A stretch of DNA of 64,000 nucleotides, from NCBI GenBank assembly GCA_019914995.1, contig CM034145.1:5401262-5465261 (forward strand), given 5' to 3'. The notes under the pieces were generated by a model that made no database searches, was not told the DNA's origin, and saw only the letters and a list, made by a program, of their open reading frames with translations. The translations under genes were made by a program, and so were the position numbers. Shown one piece after another: positions 1 through 13,213 of the stretch. Within the stretch, counting starts at the first letter, position 1. Every line of letters begins with the position of its first letter. This DNA is from Acanthochlamys bracteata (taxonomy: Eukaryota; Streptophyta; Magnoliopsida; Pandanales; Velloziaceae).

Positions 1-379
1 GATCATTTTACCGTTCATAATTTGATCATAGATTTCAAAGATCTAGAATGATACTTTAGTTGTTTGAGGGATCAATTTAGTGAGAACTTTTCTGCAGTTA
101 ATGTGTAGATGTATGCAACCATCATTGTGCCACTTTACTTTCTTTGCCTTTGTTTTTGAGCCTGTCAAGATACTCAACACTAAGCGGCATTCGCCAGTTA
201 CATATATGCTGTATGAATATTAGTTGCTCTTGTCAAGGAGAGGTTATGTATGTTAAGTTCATGGGTAAATGTATTCTATACATCTCATCTGAGTTACTTT
301 TAGAATGGTTACTAGCAATCGGACCCGTTGTAGTTGTGTATAAATCTCAATATATGATAAAGATGTGGTCATGTGGCAG
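1..379 (+). other. intron sequence of the TSS/REC-like gene
   Basis: AT-rich DNA ahead of the first recognisable exon, which begins at 380 after a CAG acceptor. No segment here matches the part of the family that should precede residues SPDELIEM, so the window appears to open inside an intron. The upstream CLU-domain exons lie outside the window. Confidence 0.6.
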
Positions 380-3300
380 TCTCCTGATGAGCTGATTGAG
401 ATGGCATATAAATATTACGAGGACACTGCCTTGCCTAAGTTGGTAAGAGAAAACCTGATGTTTCCCTCTATGGCTTCTACTTTTGTATGGTGAAAATGCT
501 TCATATTCTCTTTGGTGGATTAATATCTCAGGTAGCAGATTTTGGTTCCCTTGAACTTTCCCCAGTTGATGGTAGGACGTTGACTGATTTTATGCACACT
601 AGGGGCCTCCAAATGCGTTCGTTGGGCCGTGTGGTGTGTAGTGAGACTGTTTTCAATCATCAACTTGATCACATTACGGTCTTTTCAACAAATTTGGTTT
701 TGTATTTTGCATGTGTTTACTTGTTTATCTGTCTGTCCTAAATTCAGGTTGAACTTGCCAACAAACTTCCCCACGTCCAGTCTCTTTGTGTCCATGAGAT
801 GATTGTCCGAGCATACAAGCGCTTATTGCAAGCAGTCATAGCAGCAACTAGTGATGTAGCATACTTGGCTGGGTCAGTTGCATCATGCTTGAATGTTTTG
901 CTCGGATCAACCCCTGCAAATGATGTAAATTCAGACTTGTGTAATGATGAAAGTCTCAAAAGAAAATGGCTAGAGATGTTCTTGTTGAAACGTTTTGGGT
1001 GGATATGGAATGATGAAAGCTGCGGTGACCTAAGGAAGTTTCCCATTCTTCGTGGGATTTGTCATAAGGTCTTATAATTCTATCCAAAAAAGATTAAAGT
1101 TATGTAAAATTTGTTTTTTAGCACCTTAAGCGATATAGTTATGGAAAGTAGGTTTCAGTTAAATTACGTTGTGCCTTTGCATACCTAAAAAGTAAGGGTA
1201 TTTTTCTGATACAGGTTGGACTTGAGCTGGTTCCTAGGGATTATGATATGGATAGTCCCTATCCTTTCAGGAAGACTGATATTATCAGTATGGTTCCTGT
1301 ATATAAAGTAAGGAATTCTTTCTTTTCAAGTAGAAGAGATTGTGGTTCTTTCCTGTTATATTTTTGCAGGATAAAATACTGATTTAACTAATTTCAAACA
1401 AAATGTATAGCACTTGACTTTGGTGTTTTCTTCTCTCATCAGCATGTGGCATGTTCATCTGCTGATGGACGCACTCTTCTGGAATCATCCAAGACTTCTT
1501 TGGATAAAGGAAAGCTAGAGGATGCTGTCAATTTTGGCACTAAGGTTTGAAATTGAGTAATTCTGAACTCAAGAACTTGTTATTATTTTTTAAACATTCA
1601 GGTTTCTTCTTACATAATGTTATTGGTTATGAAGGCACTTGCAAAACTTGTAGCCGTTTGTGGTCCTTACCATCGTATGACAGCAGGAGCATACAGTCTT
1701 CTGGCTGTAGTGTTGTATCATACTGGAGATTTTAACCAGGTATGTGGATCATCAGATATTTTATCCAATTGTTTGTATTTAATCCTGATCAATGAGCTAT
1801 GTATAGTGTTGGATTAGCAACTAAGGATAGAAATTCTGTTGCCTTTTTCTACAATTAAAAGATGTTGTCTTCTATATACAAATTCGATTTTGTTTAAAAA
1901 CTTTAAAACCTTTTCAGATTGCCAAACTTCCTTTAGAGATTACAACTTCCAAATTTAAGTGAAGAAAAATCTTGTGGCCTCTATGAAAAAACATGGTTTC
2001 AGACAGAGTACAACCTGATAATCATGTGTTCAGTGAATATCCGTTAAAATTAGTGAAAAGGTCCTAGAAGTTTGTTGATTGGCGGCAGTAGGCAATATTA
2101 CCTTTAAATGGTAGTGGTCTATAATTTTGTTGAACCATATGATACTGATTCTGAGAAGATAGACTCCACTTCGGGCAAGAGAAAATTTATTGTGCACCTG
2201 AGAAATTATATATTTTAACCATCAACTTTCCTCATGAATGTGCCGCAGAAGTTTCAGACTAATCTTTTTGGGCCTTCAAGACTTTGACTAAAGACAGATG
2301 GCACAGGGATATTGATGTTTAGCTGTTTTCCAAGCAGGCAACAGTATACCAGCAGAAGGCCTTAGATATTAACGAGAGGGAGCTTGGCCTGGACCATCCA
2401 GATACTATGAAAAGCTATGGCGATCTAGCTGTTTTCTATTACCGCCTTCAGCATACTGAATTGGCACTGAAGTAAGTCAAGTAACCATTTTGCTAGGATA
2501 TGGCTGATGATCTTTTCTGAAAGTAACAGCTGAATTTATCTTTTGGGTGTCTCTATGATTATGGTCATTCGTTGTGTCACATTTATCTTATAGATGATTT
2601 ATTTGAATCATTGTGCCAACATGGATGTAGAACCTTTCCTGGTTTCTGTACTCTTCAAGATGAAGGTGTTATGAAATATTTATGCTGCCCTGTTAGTTGT
2701 TACTCGCATAACCAAAGTTTCAATTTTAACTTTTCATTTCAATTATCACCTGAAGTTGATGACAACCATGCCTATGACATGAGTTTCCTTTTGGCATAAC
2801 AGTCAGAAATGCTTGTTGTACCCAACCTTCTCTTACTATTACTTCACTTTGACAACTGGTTAAGATGAAAAAGTGCTCTCTCATCTTCCTGATATATAAT
2901 TCTTGTTCTCTTTCTTCTTGATGTATAATGTTAGTTCTCTCATCTGTTTAAGATTAAAAAATGCTTTCTCATCTTCTTGATTATGCTTGTTCTCTTTCTT
3001 CTGCTTCAGGTATGTAAATCGTGCATTGTATCTCTTGCATTTGACTTGTGGCCCCTCACATCCAAATACTGCTGCAACATACATCAATGTGGCAATGATG
3101 GAAGAAGGCCTAGGAAATGTTCATATTGCGTTGAGGTACCTCCATGAAGCGCTCAAATGCAACCAAAGATTGCTTGGAGCTGATCATATACAGGTTTCTT
3201 CCCGTTCATTTCCTTCCTCAAGCCCTGAAATTTTGACTTGCTTTTGCATGCTATTGGTAATTTATTCTGATGGATCTAATCTGCAGACTGCAGCAAGTTA

Positions 3301-6078
3301 TCATGCCATAGCCATTGCTCTATCTTTGATGGAAGCCTACTCTCTAAGCGTACAGCATGAGCAAACCACTCTGCGCATACTTCAAACCAAGTTAGGATCA
3401 GAAGATCTTCGCACACAGGCAGGATAGATAATCCCAGCTAATTTTTCATCATTTAATTGCTTTTAGATTGATGGTCCACTGAGTTTTCATCTGGGAATCA
3501 CATTCAGGATGCAGCTGCATGGCTAGAATATTTTGAATCTAAGGCACTTGAACAGCAAGAAGCTGCACGAAATGGTACCCCGAAGCCCGATGCTTCCATT
3601 GCCAGTAAAGGCCATCTTAGGTAAAGTACTGATTCTGATATGTCAGGAAAAAGTTATCCTTCTTCCAGATAATATCTCAAGTGTCCAAGTGACCAATGTA
3701 AATCCAGTTAGATTTACCTTCTTAGTGTTATATGCCGAGATTTGACAAAATGCAGCTAACTAAACCCTTGCAGCTCATTCATGCGTTAATCAAAGAATTT
3801 TAAACTGCATCTTTCTTTTGTCTTAAGCCAATAACTCTTCTTCACTTTTCTTTACTGATTTATCCCTTCTGCATTTTACCTTGGACCAGTGTGTCTGATC
3901 TTCTAGATTATATCAACCCCGACGCAGAGCTAAAAGCAAGAGAGATTCAGAGGAAACAAGCTCGGGCTAAGGTTTACCTTTTCTGCTGCTGATTATTTGG
4001 TCTTTCTTACCCAGCAGATATTATAGCTTACCTTTGGTTTATATGAAATACTTCAGATTAAAGGCAGGTTGGGTCAGAATCAGTGGGAAACTGGTGATGA
4101 TGACTATCAGGACGCAGCTCCTGTACCAGATAACTCACAGACAGAGAAATCAGATAACAAAGAGATAGAGACGTCTTTTAACAAAGGGAATGCCATCACT
4201 GCCCTATCTGCAGAATCTAAAGATGAAGAAGCAACTGCTGATCTGCCTAGCATACCTTTGAAAAGGTCACAGGATGATGTTATTCAGGAAGATACGTCTG
4301 ATGAGGGGTGGCAAGAGGCAAAAGGACGCTCTTTATCTGGCCGCAAGTCTTCTGGCTCGAGAAAACCGACTCTTGCTAAACTTCATACAAATTCAGTGAG
4401 CAATGCAGAAAATGCAAAATATAGAGCAAGAACTTCATCCACTTTTGCATCACCAAGAAATCAACAAATTGAGGCTGCTCCTACAGCCATGTCTACTACA
4501 ATTTCAAGGAAGATGACCAAGAGCCCAAGTTTCAATTCTAAAGCAGCCATCACACCACTTTCCTCAGCAGCAGTTAACCCAGGTACAGCTACTGTATCTC
4601 CTAAGCCTGCACCTTTGGCAAGTCCTTCTAGTAGTCAAGCCATCAGGAAAACTTTGTCCTACAAAGATGTTGCACTGGCACCGCCTGGAACAGTATCAAA
4701 GGTTGTAGAGGAACAATTGCCACAAGAGAAGGATTCTCAAGAACATGAGAATAATGCAGAGAAGGAAGTGAAAGCTGCTGAAGAAACTCCCCTTGCACAA
4801 ACTGACAAAAGTCCACAGGAGCAAGGCAAAGAACATAAACCAACTGAAAGTGAGAAGAATTTAGAAATTTCATCACACACAACCAGGGACCTTGATTTGG
4901 ATGTAAAGAGTTTAGAAATTGCTACTGTTTCAACACTTACAGGTGCAAAGGGAGTGGAAGTCGCAGAAAATGGAAATACAGAGGCTGAAACGACAGACTC
5001 TAATTTAGAGACAAGCAAGTGCCAAGCTGATCAGGAAGTTTTAAGTGCAGCAGATAGTACTCTGCAGGAACAAAAGGCATACCCCACAGTAGTAGAAGAA
5101 GCAGAAGTGTCAGATGTAAAGGAATCTAGCGAGAAAGAAAGTGAGGCATCTTCATCAGCCTTGGAGGAGTCAACTTTGCTGGACAGTGATGGTTCTGATT
5201 TACCAGAGAAAAAGGAGCTGCCAGAACAGCTATCAAGTGGAAGTGATTCTGAGAAGGTTTTGCCAGTCGAAGCAGAAAAACAAGAAGATACATCTGAGAT
5301 AACAAAAGAACCAAGCAAGAAACTCTCTGCTGCTGCTGCTCCATTCAATCCATCTACTGTTCCTGTATATGGTTCAGTTCCATTGACAGGCTTTCAAGAG
5401 TGCGGAGGAATACTGCCACCACCAGTGAACATGCACCCAATGATAATGAATCCAGGGCGCAAGACACCACACCAGTCCGCTACCTCCAGGGTTCCATATG
5501 GTCCACGGCTCTCTGGAGGTTACAATCGTTCAGGAAACAGATATTCTCGTCACAAGTCTGGTCTGCACAATGGTGACATTACAATCATTGACTCAAATTG
5601 CTTTGGACCTAGAATCATGAACGCAAATGCTGCAGAGTTTGTTCCGGGCCAGCCATGGGCCACTAATGGTTATCCAGTATCACCTAACGGTTATCCTGCA
5701 TCTCCAAATGAAATTCAAACTTGTTCACAAAGTTTATCTCAATCACCTGATAGCTTGGGGACATCACCTGCACCCCTTCCTTCTGAGATTTGTCAGCAGG
5801 CTGATGCTTTGGTTGAAGGAAACCATAATGCGGAGAATACATCTGGGGAACCACAAGGCGAGTGCGATGAAATGCCATCTGAGCAGTCTGCAGGTGCAAA
5901 CGAAGCTGCTGCTGAGCATGAAGAGAAGCCTATATCTGGAGATGCTGTGACTGCTTCTTTTGAGGAACCTGCAGCAGAGAAAGAACCTATAGACGAAACA
6001 AAAGACACGGACAAGCAAGGAAAAAGCTGGGCAGATTATAGTGATGGCGAAGGTGATGCTGTTGAGGTTAAAACCTAA
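380..6078 (+). CDS. TSS: TSS/REC-family clustered-mitochondria-like protein, 3' part
   Basis: C-terminal 1150 residues of a TSS/REDUCED CHLOROPLAST COVERAGE-type protein of the CLU superfamily; the 5' end is off the window. Exons: 380-442, 532-633, 748-1068, 1215-1307, 1443-1544, 1635-1739, 2338-2471, 3010-3193, 3287-3418, 3508-3620, 3890-3971, 4057-6078. All are in frame. The early exons carry the conserved stretch around [16 protein letters not shown]. They are followed by TPR-like helices ([20 protein letters not shown], then [20 protein letters not shown], then [20 protein letters not shown]). The 2-kb last exon encodes an acidic, Ser/Glu-rich, low-complexity tail ending near [11 protein letters not shown]. 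Family members are cytosolic and affect chloroplast compartment size or nuclear signalling; which paralogue this is cannot be settled here. The intron after 3418 has a GC donor. Confidence 0.9.
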
Positions 6079-9000
6079 TGCAAAGGCAACTGTGTCAACA
6101 GAGAGCAACCACAAAACGAATATGAGAACCCTGCATTACTTCTTCATGACATATCAAGGAATCAAGGTCTCCTGGAGATGAACATTGCCACTTGTGAGCG
6201 GACTTCTTTTGGGCAAGAACAAGGAAGAAAATCTTAGTGTCATTACTGTCCACAGCAAAAGAATGATTATCGCAACAGATTAATGGCACAACGCTATTCA
6301 CCACTTGGGTCTGAAGACATTCTGTTTTGATCTCCTTCTAATTTTGCTATTCAATTATCTGGTAGTTTTTGAAAGTCATCTACCTATCTGGACTAGGCTA
6401 ATGTTCATTTCGGGTTCATAGATTACTGACTCAGGTCAAGACTAGGCAGAGAAGAAACAAAGTGAAGCTGTTGAGTTATACAGGAGATGATCGGTGCATA
6501 GAGTTGAGACCTGGGATAGCTGTTGAAGTTGGATGGTGTTGTCTTTGAAACGTTTAATTTGAATGGTGCGTAAAAGTAGGTGATATGAATGCGTTAAATG
6601 TCACACAACAACAAATTGCTTACTTTTAATTGTCCTTGTATGGATCTAAGTAAAAGCTGATTGTTTCCTAGGGTTCTGGCATACTAGATCTCCATTGAAA
6701 GCTACGTTTTATAAGAAAACAACTTCCAAATGTTAGGATTTTCACCAAAAAGTGAAACTCTTTGAAACAACTTCCTAGAGTTATTTTTTTCATCTTTTTT
6801 CTACTGAACTGTTATTTTCAGCTTATTTTTAGTTACACAAAAGAACGTAAAATATCACTTTCGATTTAATTCTTTTATAAAAGAATAAAAAAATAAATTT
6901 ATTTGTAATATTATTATTTACGGAACTTATTTTCAACAATTCATTTTCTAGTAATTTTTGTCTGCTAAAAAAGAACACATATTAAAAAAATATGTTCTTC
7001 ATATAGAAAGTAAGTTTTTTTAAAAGTAAATTTTTAGCAAATGAATTATATAGATAAATTATTATAAAAAAACGTAAAAATATTATCCGAAGTGATTTTT
7101 TTTTCCGAGTCTAAAAAAACACATCTAAAGTTGCTCTTCCGAAAGATAGTCTTACAAAATACAGCATGAGAGCTTCGGAACTAAGTTGAACTTTTAATAC
7201 TCATATACATAATCGGTTATTAAAAACACCCTTAATTAGAGTGGAAAAAATAGATACTCTACAACAAAAAATCGAGGTTAGATTTGAATTAAAGCTTCCA
7301 ACATTATGTTTTTTTTTTTTTTTTGCACATGAAAATGTGGTCCTTTTAAGGGTGGGTTGGAATGTTTTAGGTGAACTAATAATAATTCAATTAAATCAAT
7401 GAAATTAAATTGCCACGGAAATGGGAAGCTCCCCAACTCCTTTGCATCTGCGCTCACCAAACCGCCATAACTAAAATGTACCTTCCTTAACCAAATGATT
7501 AGCTACTGCTATATCTTTCTTTTAAAAAAAACAAATTTTTTAGGAAATTTTTTTTTAAAATGTTTGAAAAATTTATAAAATAATTTTTTATTTTTCTTTA
7601 AAATATAATCAAAATAAATAATAATAAAATTTATAACATAAAATTTTTATATATTTTCAAATTTTATAAATAATTTAAAAAATATTATATTTATTAAAAA
7701 TATAAAATAAATTTTAATATCAAATAAAATTAATAAGTACTATCAACTCGTGTCTTGAGTGTCCTGAACTGCTTTATGTGGCGAGTATTGATTCTATCTT
7801 GTTATTGGAGTCTTTTGGAGTGTTTTTAAAATAAAATTTTTTTAAATTAAAAAATTTTCTTTTATAAAAAATGAGTTTTATTTTTGAATTAAAAAAATAA
7901 AATAATTATTAAAAAGTTCTCATTATCTAAAATTTTTTTTATATTTTCTAAAATTTAAATAAATTTTCTAATATTTTTAAATATATTAAAATTAAAAATT
8001 AAAAATCTGTTTCTGAAAAAAGCTAAGCCATATAGCTCCATCATACTTGGAAAAGAGCTCTCTAAAAGGTGTTATTTATTAGTAAGGGAGCGTATGCGTT
8101 ACCAAAATCGGGATTTTAATTAAAACTTTTCAGAATTCAAAAAATTGTAAAATTTTAAAAGTTAAATATAAGTTTTGATAACTATGTTGTCTAAAAAATG
8201 TGAATAATTTAGATTTTAATTAGGGTCAATTTGGGTCCTTAAAATTTTAAAATTTTAGAAGTTAAATTTAGATTTTAATAGCCATGTGATAAATTGCATC
8301 ATGATTTACTAATAATTTGGAGGATTGTAAGGTTTTACAAATTTCTAATGAGTGCACTCCTTTCAGTTAATTAAGAACCAAAAATAATTGTATAGAAAGA
8401 CCTTCTTTTGATATTCTTTTCAAGATGATAAAAGAAATGTTTTTTTCATGACACATTGAAGCTAAAAAAATGTCAGATTATAGAATGACTTTGAAATCTT
8501 TGCCTAACTGGACTAATGTTTTTTTCACATGCAGCATAAAAATATTTTCTAATGATCTAGTCATAATATGAATCAGTATGAAGTATGAACACGCTCTTCA
8601 ATACTTAGCATCTATTTATTTAGAAAGATCGAAAGAATTAATTAAGATAAGTGTTCTGTTTTTAAAAATAATGGTTCAACTAAAAAAACTAAAAACTAAT
8701 GAATTTAGAATTCTTTAATGTATGGATTATCTTTTATTTAATCTTTTTATCCATATAAAACTAATCTAATTCATAATTATACCAAACAGTATCCACTATG
8801 TCTGTTTGGTAAAATATTTGGCTTCTTTTTATTTTATATTTTTAATAAATTTATTTAAAATTTTAAAATTATAAAATTTAATGTTATAAAATTTTATTAT
8901 TATTTATTTTTATAAAAATTTTAATAAATCATAATTTTATTTTTTAAAATTATTTTTAAATTATATTTTATATTAAAAAAATTATTTTATAAACACTCAC

Positions 9001-9495
9001 AACATGCCCTAATGCATAATAGTTACAACCCTCTCTATAATAATCTACCTAGTAGTCAAAGGAAAATTCAAGTCCCATGTGCTCACAATTGTTTATTATT
9101 CGTTCATGAAATACACATTTCTTCATGAGAAACATGTTCAATTATAACAAACAAGTTTTATTTTAACTTAATCAAAAAATCCAAATTTAACCATCTCCTA
9201 AAATTCTTGAAATCCAAACAAACAAAAATTCAAGAAAAGTTAATAAATAAATAAGAGAATGATCCAATCAAGAGAGAGAAAGTAGAGAGTTATAAACCAC
9301 AGAAGAAGGGAAAGAGCAGGGCTCTCTCTCTTCATGTGTTGTTGTTTTGCTTCCAAAGATCAAAACTTTTTTCTTAAAAATCTCATCTTGTTGTTTTTCT
9401 GTTTCATTCATTCATTCAATCACTAGCAGACTACCAGTTGCGGGTTTATGTTTGCTATTTGATGCAAGAGGGGGGGAATTTTTCTTGTTAGCTCA
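6079..9495. other. intergenic AT-rich region with WRI 5' leader
   Basis: About 6079-6700 is probably the 3' UTR of the TSS/REC-like gene. From 6780 to 9250 the DNA is very AT-rich, with many poly-A and poly-T runs and no credible coding potential; short stretches resemble decayed MITE material. The last 230 bases (CT/GA-rich, with ATTC repeats near 9403-9420) look like promoter and 5' UTR of the AP2 gene that starts at 9496. Confidence 0.5.
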
Positions 9496-12400
9496 ATGAC
9501 TAAAACAAAGAACAACAACATCAACAACAATGACAGCAATGACTGCAGCAAAAACAACAACACAAGCAGCAGCAGCAGCAGTAGTGCGGAACTTATTACT
9601 TCCAAAGGAGTGAAGAAGAGAAGTAGAAGAAGTGTGCCTAGAGAATCTCCATCCCAACGGAGCTCGATTTACCGAGGAGTTACAAGGTTTTTCAATCTTA
9701 TTTGCTTTTTTTTTTCCTTTCTTTCTTTTTTTTTTAATGAATATTTTTTTGTTCTTGGCATTCTTTGTTTCTGAAACATATCAATTTTTTGAGTTGGATT
9801 CGGGATTGTGATCTCAATTTTTATCCAAGTGAAAATTTTCTTGTTTTTTCTAAACGATTTAGCAAGAACAGATTCAGCTTTCTTTTGTGGTAAGAAGAAA
9901 AAAATTTTCTTTTACTGAATTGAAATTTCGATGAACAGGCATAGATGGACAGGGAGATATGAAGCACACCTGTGGGACAAGAACTGTTGGAATGAGTCTC
10001 AGAACAAGAAGGGAAGACAAGGTTATTCACAACTCTTTCTTCAAAAAAAAATTTTTTTTTCTTTCTGAAACAATTTCACCATTAAAGATTACAGCTTTTT
10101 CTTTGAATTAACCTTGTTGTAACATTCCTTTTTTCTTTTTTCTATTGATCTCAAATGGTGGTTTGCTATATCGATCCAAATAATCCTGGTCTGGTGAAAA
10201 TCTGCAGTTTATCTTGGTAAGTTCCTGAAAAACTTTTCAGAAAAAGTACTGTTTTTTTTGTCTTTTTTTACAAAAGTTTGGAAAAGAATCAACAAGAAAG
10301 CTAAACAAAAATTTCTTTTGGGTAATTAGCTAGATTGATCCCAAATGTTTGGTATATATTCATATGTACCTTTACAGAACTTAGGAAGAATAAAAAACTA
10401 CTGAAAACACAAAAAGTGTATGATTATATTTATTGAAAAATTAAGAAGAAAGAGTTTTTGTTTTTGGGATATTTATATGTTGGATTGAAGTCTTAAAAAA
10501 AATTTTTATTTCAGGAGCTTATGATGATGAAGAAGCAGCGGCTCATGCATATGACTTGGCTGCATTGAAGTACTGGGGTCATGAAACAATCCTCAACTTT
10601 CCGGTACCGATCAATGCTTTAGTTCATACAATCAGTTTATATTTTTTTACTATACTCATCATAAAACTTCCAAAAATTTTTTTTTTTTCTCCTTTCATGC
10701 ATTAACCAGTGAATTGTTTTTGGTAAGTTAGTTTCATTTTGTTGTTTTTGGATTGTAATGCAGATATCAACATATGAGAATGAGCTCAAAGACATGGAAG
10801 GACAATCTAAAGAAGAATATATTGGCTCTTTAAGAAGGTATTCATTAAATTAAAAAAAAGAAGAAATATTTCATGACTAACTTAGTGGAAAAAAACCCCT
10901 AAAATTTAATTTTATTTGATTATTTTTGGTTTGAAATCTATATATAGGAAAAGCAGTGGGTTTTCAAGAGGTGTTTCTAAGTACAGAGGTGTTGCAAGGT
11001 TAGTAAATTTAATTATTTTTTTCTTTTTTTCATTTAATTTCTTTTTCTTGAAACAATACAAAATAAATTTATCTTGAGAATCTTGACTAAGTAAAATTTT
11101 TTTTTTGTTTGGATAAGAAAATTTGTAGGAAATTTGTTAGAAGAATTTTAGGATCACACTCAACATAAAATTAAACTGACTGAAACTTTTCTCGTGATTT
11201 ATTTCATTCATTCTCTTTCGATCCATGAATGTAGGAATTACAGAAAACTCATTCAAATCCAATAAAATTATTTTAATTTCTTTTGGTTAAATTTAATTTT
11301 CATAATTGTTTTAAAAAAATTCGAAGTTTCAAGAAAAAAGTATTAAAATTATTTTTAAATTTTACAGGCATCATCATAATGGAAGGTGGGAAGCGCGAAT
11401 CGGACGAGTTTTCGGAAACAAATATTTATATCTCGGAACATATGGTAAAATTTTTTAATATTTTTAGTTATTTTTTTAATTTTCATAAAATTTTTATTTA
11501 ATTAAATAATATAATTAAACAATAATTTAATAAACTACTAATTGTATCGGACTTTCAAGAATTTGAAAGTCAGTAAAAGCATTTTCTTAGTTTTATATAC
11601 AGTCTGCTAACAAAATAAAGTTTTTTAAATAAAAAAATTTGAGATGTTTTCTGAAAAATAAATTTGACATTTTATCTAAAAAAATATATCAAAAAATTAT
11701 AAATATAAATATTTTTATGATATATATAAAAATTTTACTAAAAATATAACTATTTATTTATAATGATAAATAAATTTAAAAATTCAAAGAAAAACTTCTG
11801 TACTCTTTTATAAATCAATCGAATGGTTAAAGTTATTTTTAAATTTAAAAAGATAATAAATTATTCTATATAGTTGCGATTCTTTAATTGAATCATAATC
11901 ATCGGATCAATTGATCACATAATTTGAATTAAGAGGGTACGAGAATATCTATAAGAGAAGAGTGTATATATTCATTTTTTGTAAAATAAATTATTTTTGT
12001 ATATGAAAGTAGAATTAATTAGTACGTATTTATTATCACGGTTATACTGTTTCGTATTCACAAGTCCACTTATTTCAACATATATTATGTAACAAATAAG
12101 GCTCAGAAACTAAAGGAACGTTCTGCTTTTGGTAGAATTTTTTTTTAAAATGCTTACTTTTAGTTAAAAAATAAAAAATATATATTATTTTACTATATTT
12201 TGAAGTTTAAAAAGTTCTACAGTAATGTAATAAATTATTTTAAAATGAAAAGTTAAAAAAAATAAGCACTTACCCTAAATCAGCAAGTTTGTATAATATA
12301 ATTGAAGATAAAAAATAATATTATTCAGCTACTATCAACTTATAAAAAAGAAAAAAAAAGAGAGATTTGATGACATTTAGGTTTGAGTTTGGTTCAATTC

Positions 12401-13213
12401 AGGCCATCCAACAAATGTTCTCAGAATATTTATTTATTTACTCATTATCAACTGTTTTGGTGATTTTAGTCCAAGTTGATTGAGCAGCTGCTGTTAGTTG
12501 GAACAGAAAAAAACCATTAAAAACATTTACCTAAGCTCCCCAACCATCACCTAAAATTTTGATTTTTAATCCTCTCAAAAATCAAAGTGTCCTTAAAATT
12601 TGATGCTTTTTTCTCTGACATTAACATGTTCAACCATTTAATTCATTATGAGCTTATTTATTAAGAATTCTTTAAAATTTGTTTTTCAGAAACTGACTTC
12701 AAAATTTCTTTTTTTTTATGGGCAATGACAGCGACGCAGGAGGAAGCGGCAACAGCTTACGACATGGCAGCTATTGAGTACCGTGGCCCTAATGCTGTTA
12801 CAAACTTCGATCTCAGCCGTTACATTAAGTTGCTCAGGCCAAATAACGGTGCCGTTGCCAGTCCTGCATCACCCAGCTGCTCTACTGGAGATCTTCTTCC
12901 GTCCATCCAAGATCACGTGCAGTCTTCTTCAAACGATGCTCCAGTTAACCAACCAGCTACATCATCAGCTCTAGGTTTGCTTCTGCAGTCGACAAAAATC
13001 AAAGAAATGCTAGGAGAAGCAGAGGAGGGGGATAGTGTTGTAGTAGGACCCACTTCACCGCCGGAATCTGACAGCCGGCAGTTGCAGAGGTGCAGCTTTC
13101 CCGAAGATATCCAGACTTATTTCGAAGATGATGGAATGTTCGGTGAAGGAGATGAAAATATTTTCGGAGACATCAGCATGGCGTTTTTTGACTGCGAGCT
13201 CCTTGATGCATGA
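9496..13213 (+). CDS. WRI4: WRINKLED-type AP2/ERF transcription factor (WRI3/WRI4-like)
   Basis: 351-residue double-AP2 regulator. In Arabidopsis, WRI1/3/4 activate glycolytic and fatty-acid synthesis genes, WRI3/4 mainly outside seeds for cutin. Exons: 9496-9686, 9939-10021, 10208-10216, 10515-10603, 10764-10837, 10948-10998, 11368-11444, 12732-13213. The N-terminus is Asn- and Ser-rich, followed by a basic [12 protein letters not shown] segment. AP2 repeat 1 starts [20 protein letters not shown] and contains the micro-exon residues [13 protein letters not shown]. Repeat 2 runs from [20 protein letters not shown] through [20 protein letters not shown]. The C-terminus is acidic ([19 protein letters not shown]), likely transactivating. 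The start is the first ATG after an in-frame stop-rich leader. Intron 7 is 1.3 kb. WRI3 versus WRI4 is undecided; adjacency to NUDT3 favours WRI4. Confidence 0.9.
10208..10216 (+). other. 9-nt micro-exon of the WRI-like gene
   Basis: The bases TTTATCTTG lie between a TGCAG acceptor and a GTAAG donor. Joined to the G that ends exon 2 (10021) and the GA that opens exon 4 (10515), they read Val-Tyr-Leu-Gly and restore the AP2 consensus [14 protein letters not shown] 9-nt VYL exon is known in WRI1 and its relatives. Skipping it would delete exactly three residues without a frameshift. Confidence 0.93.

Noticed and set aside
3641-3745. Readthrough of the TSS/REC exon past 3620 as coding
   Set aside because: A GTAAAG donor at 3621 and the acceptor at 3889 join [19 protein letters not shown] as in homologues; the readthrough frame is intronic.
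5764-6114. Minus-strand ORF of 116 codons opposite the TSS/REC tail
   Set aside because: Shadow of the low-complexity acidic coding exon; composition mirrors the plus frame.
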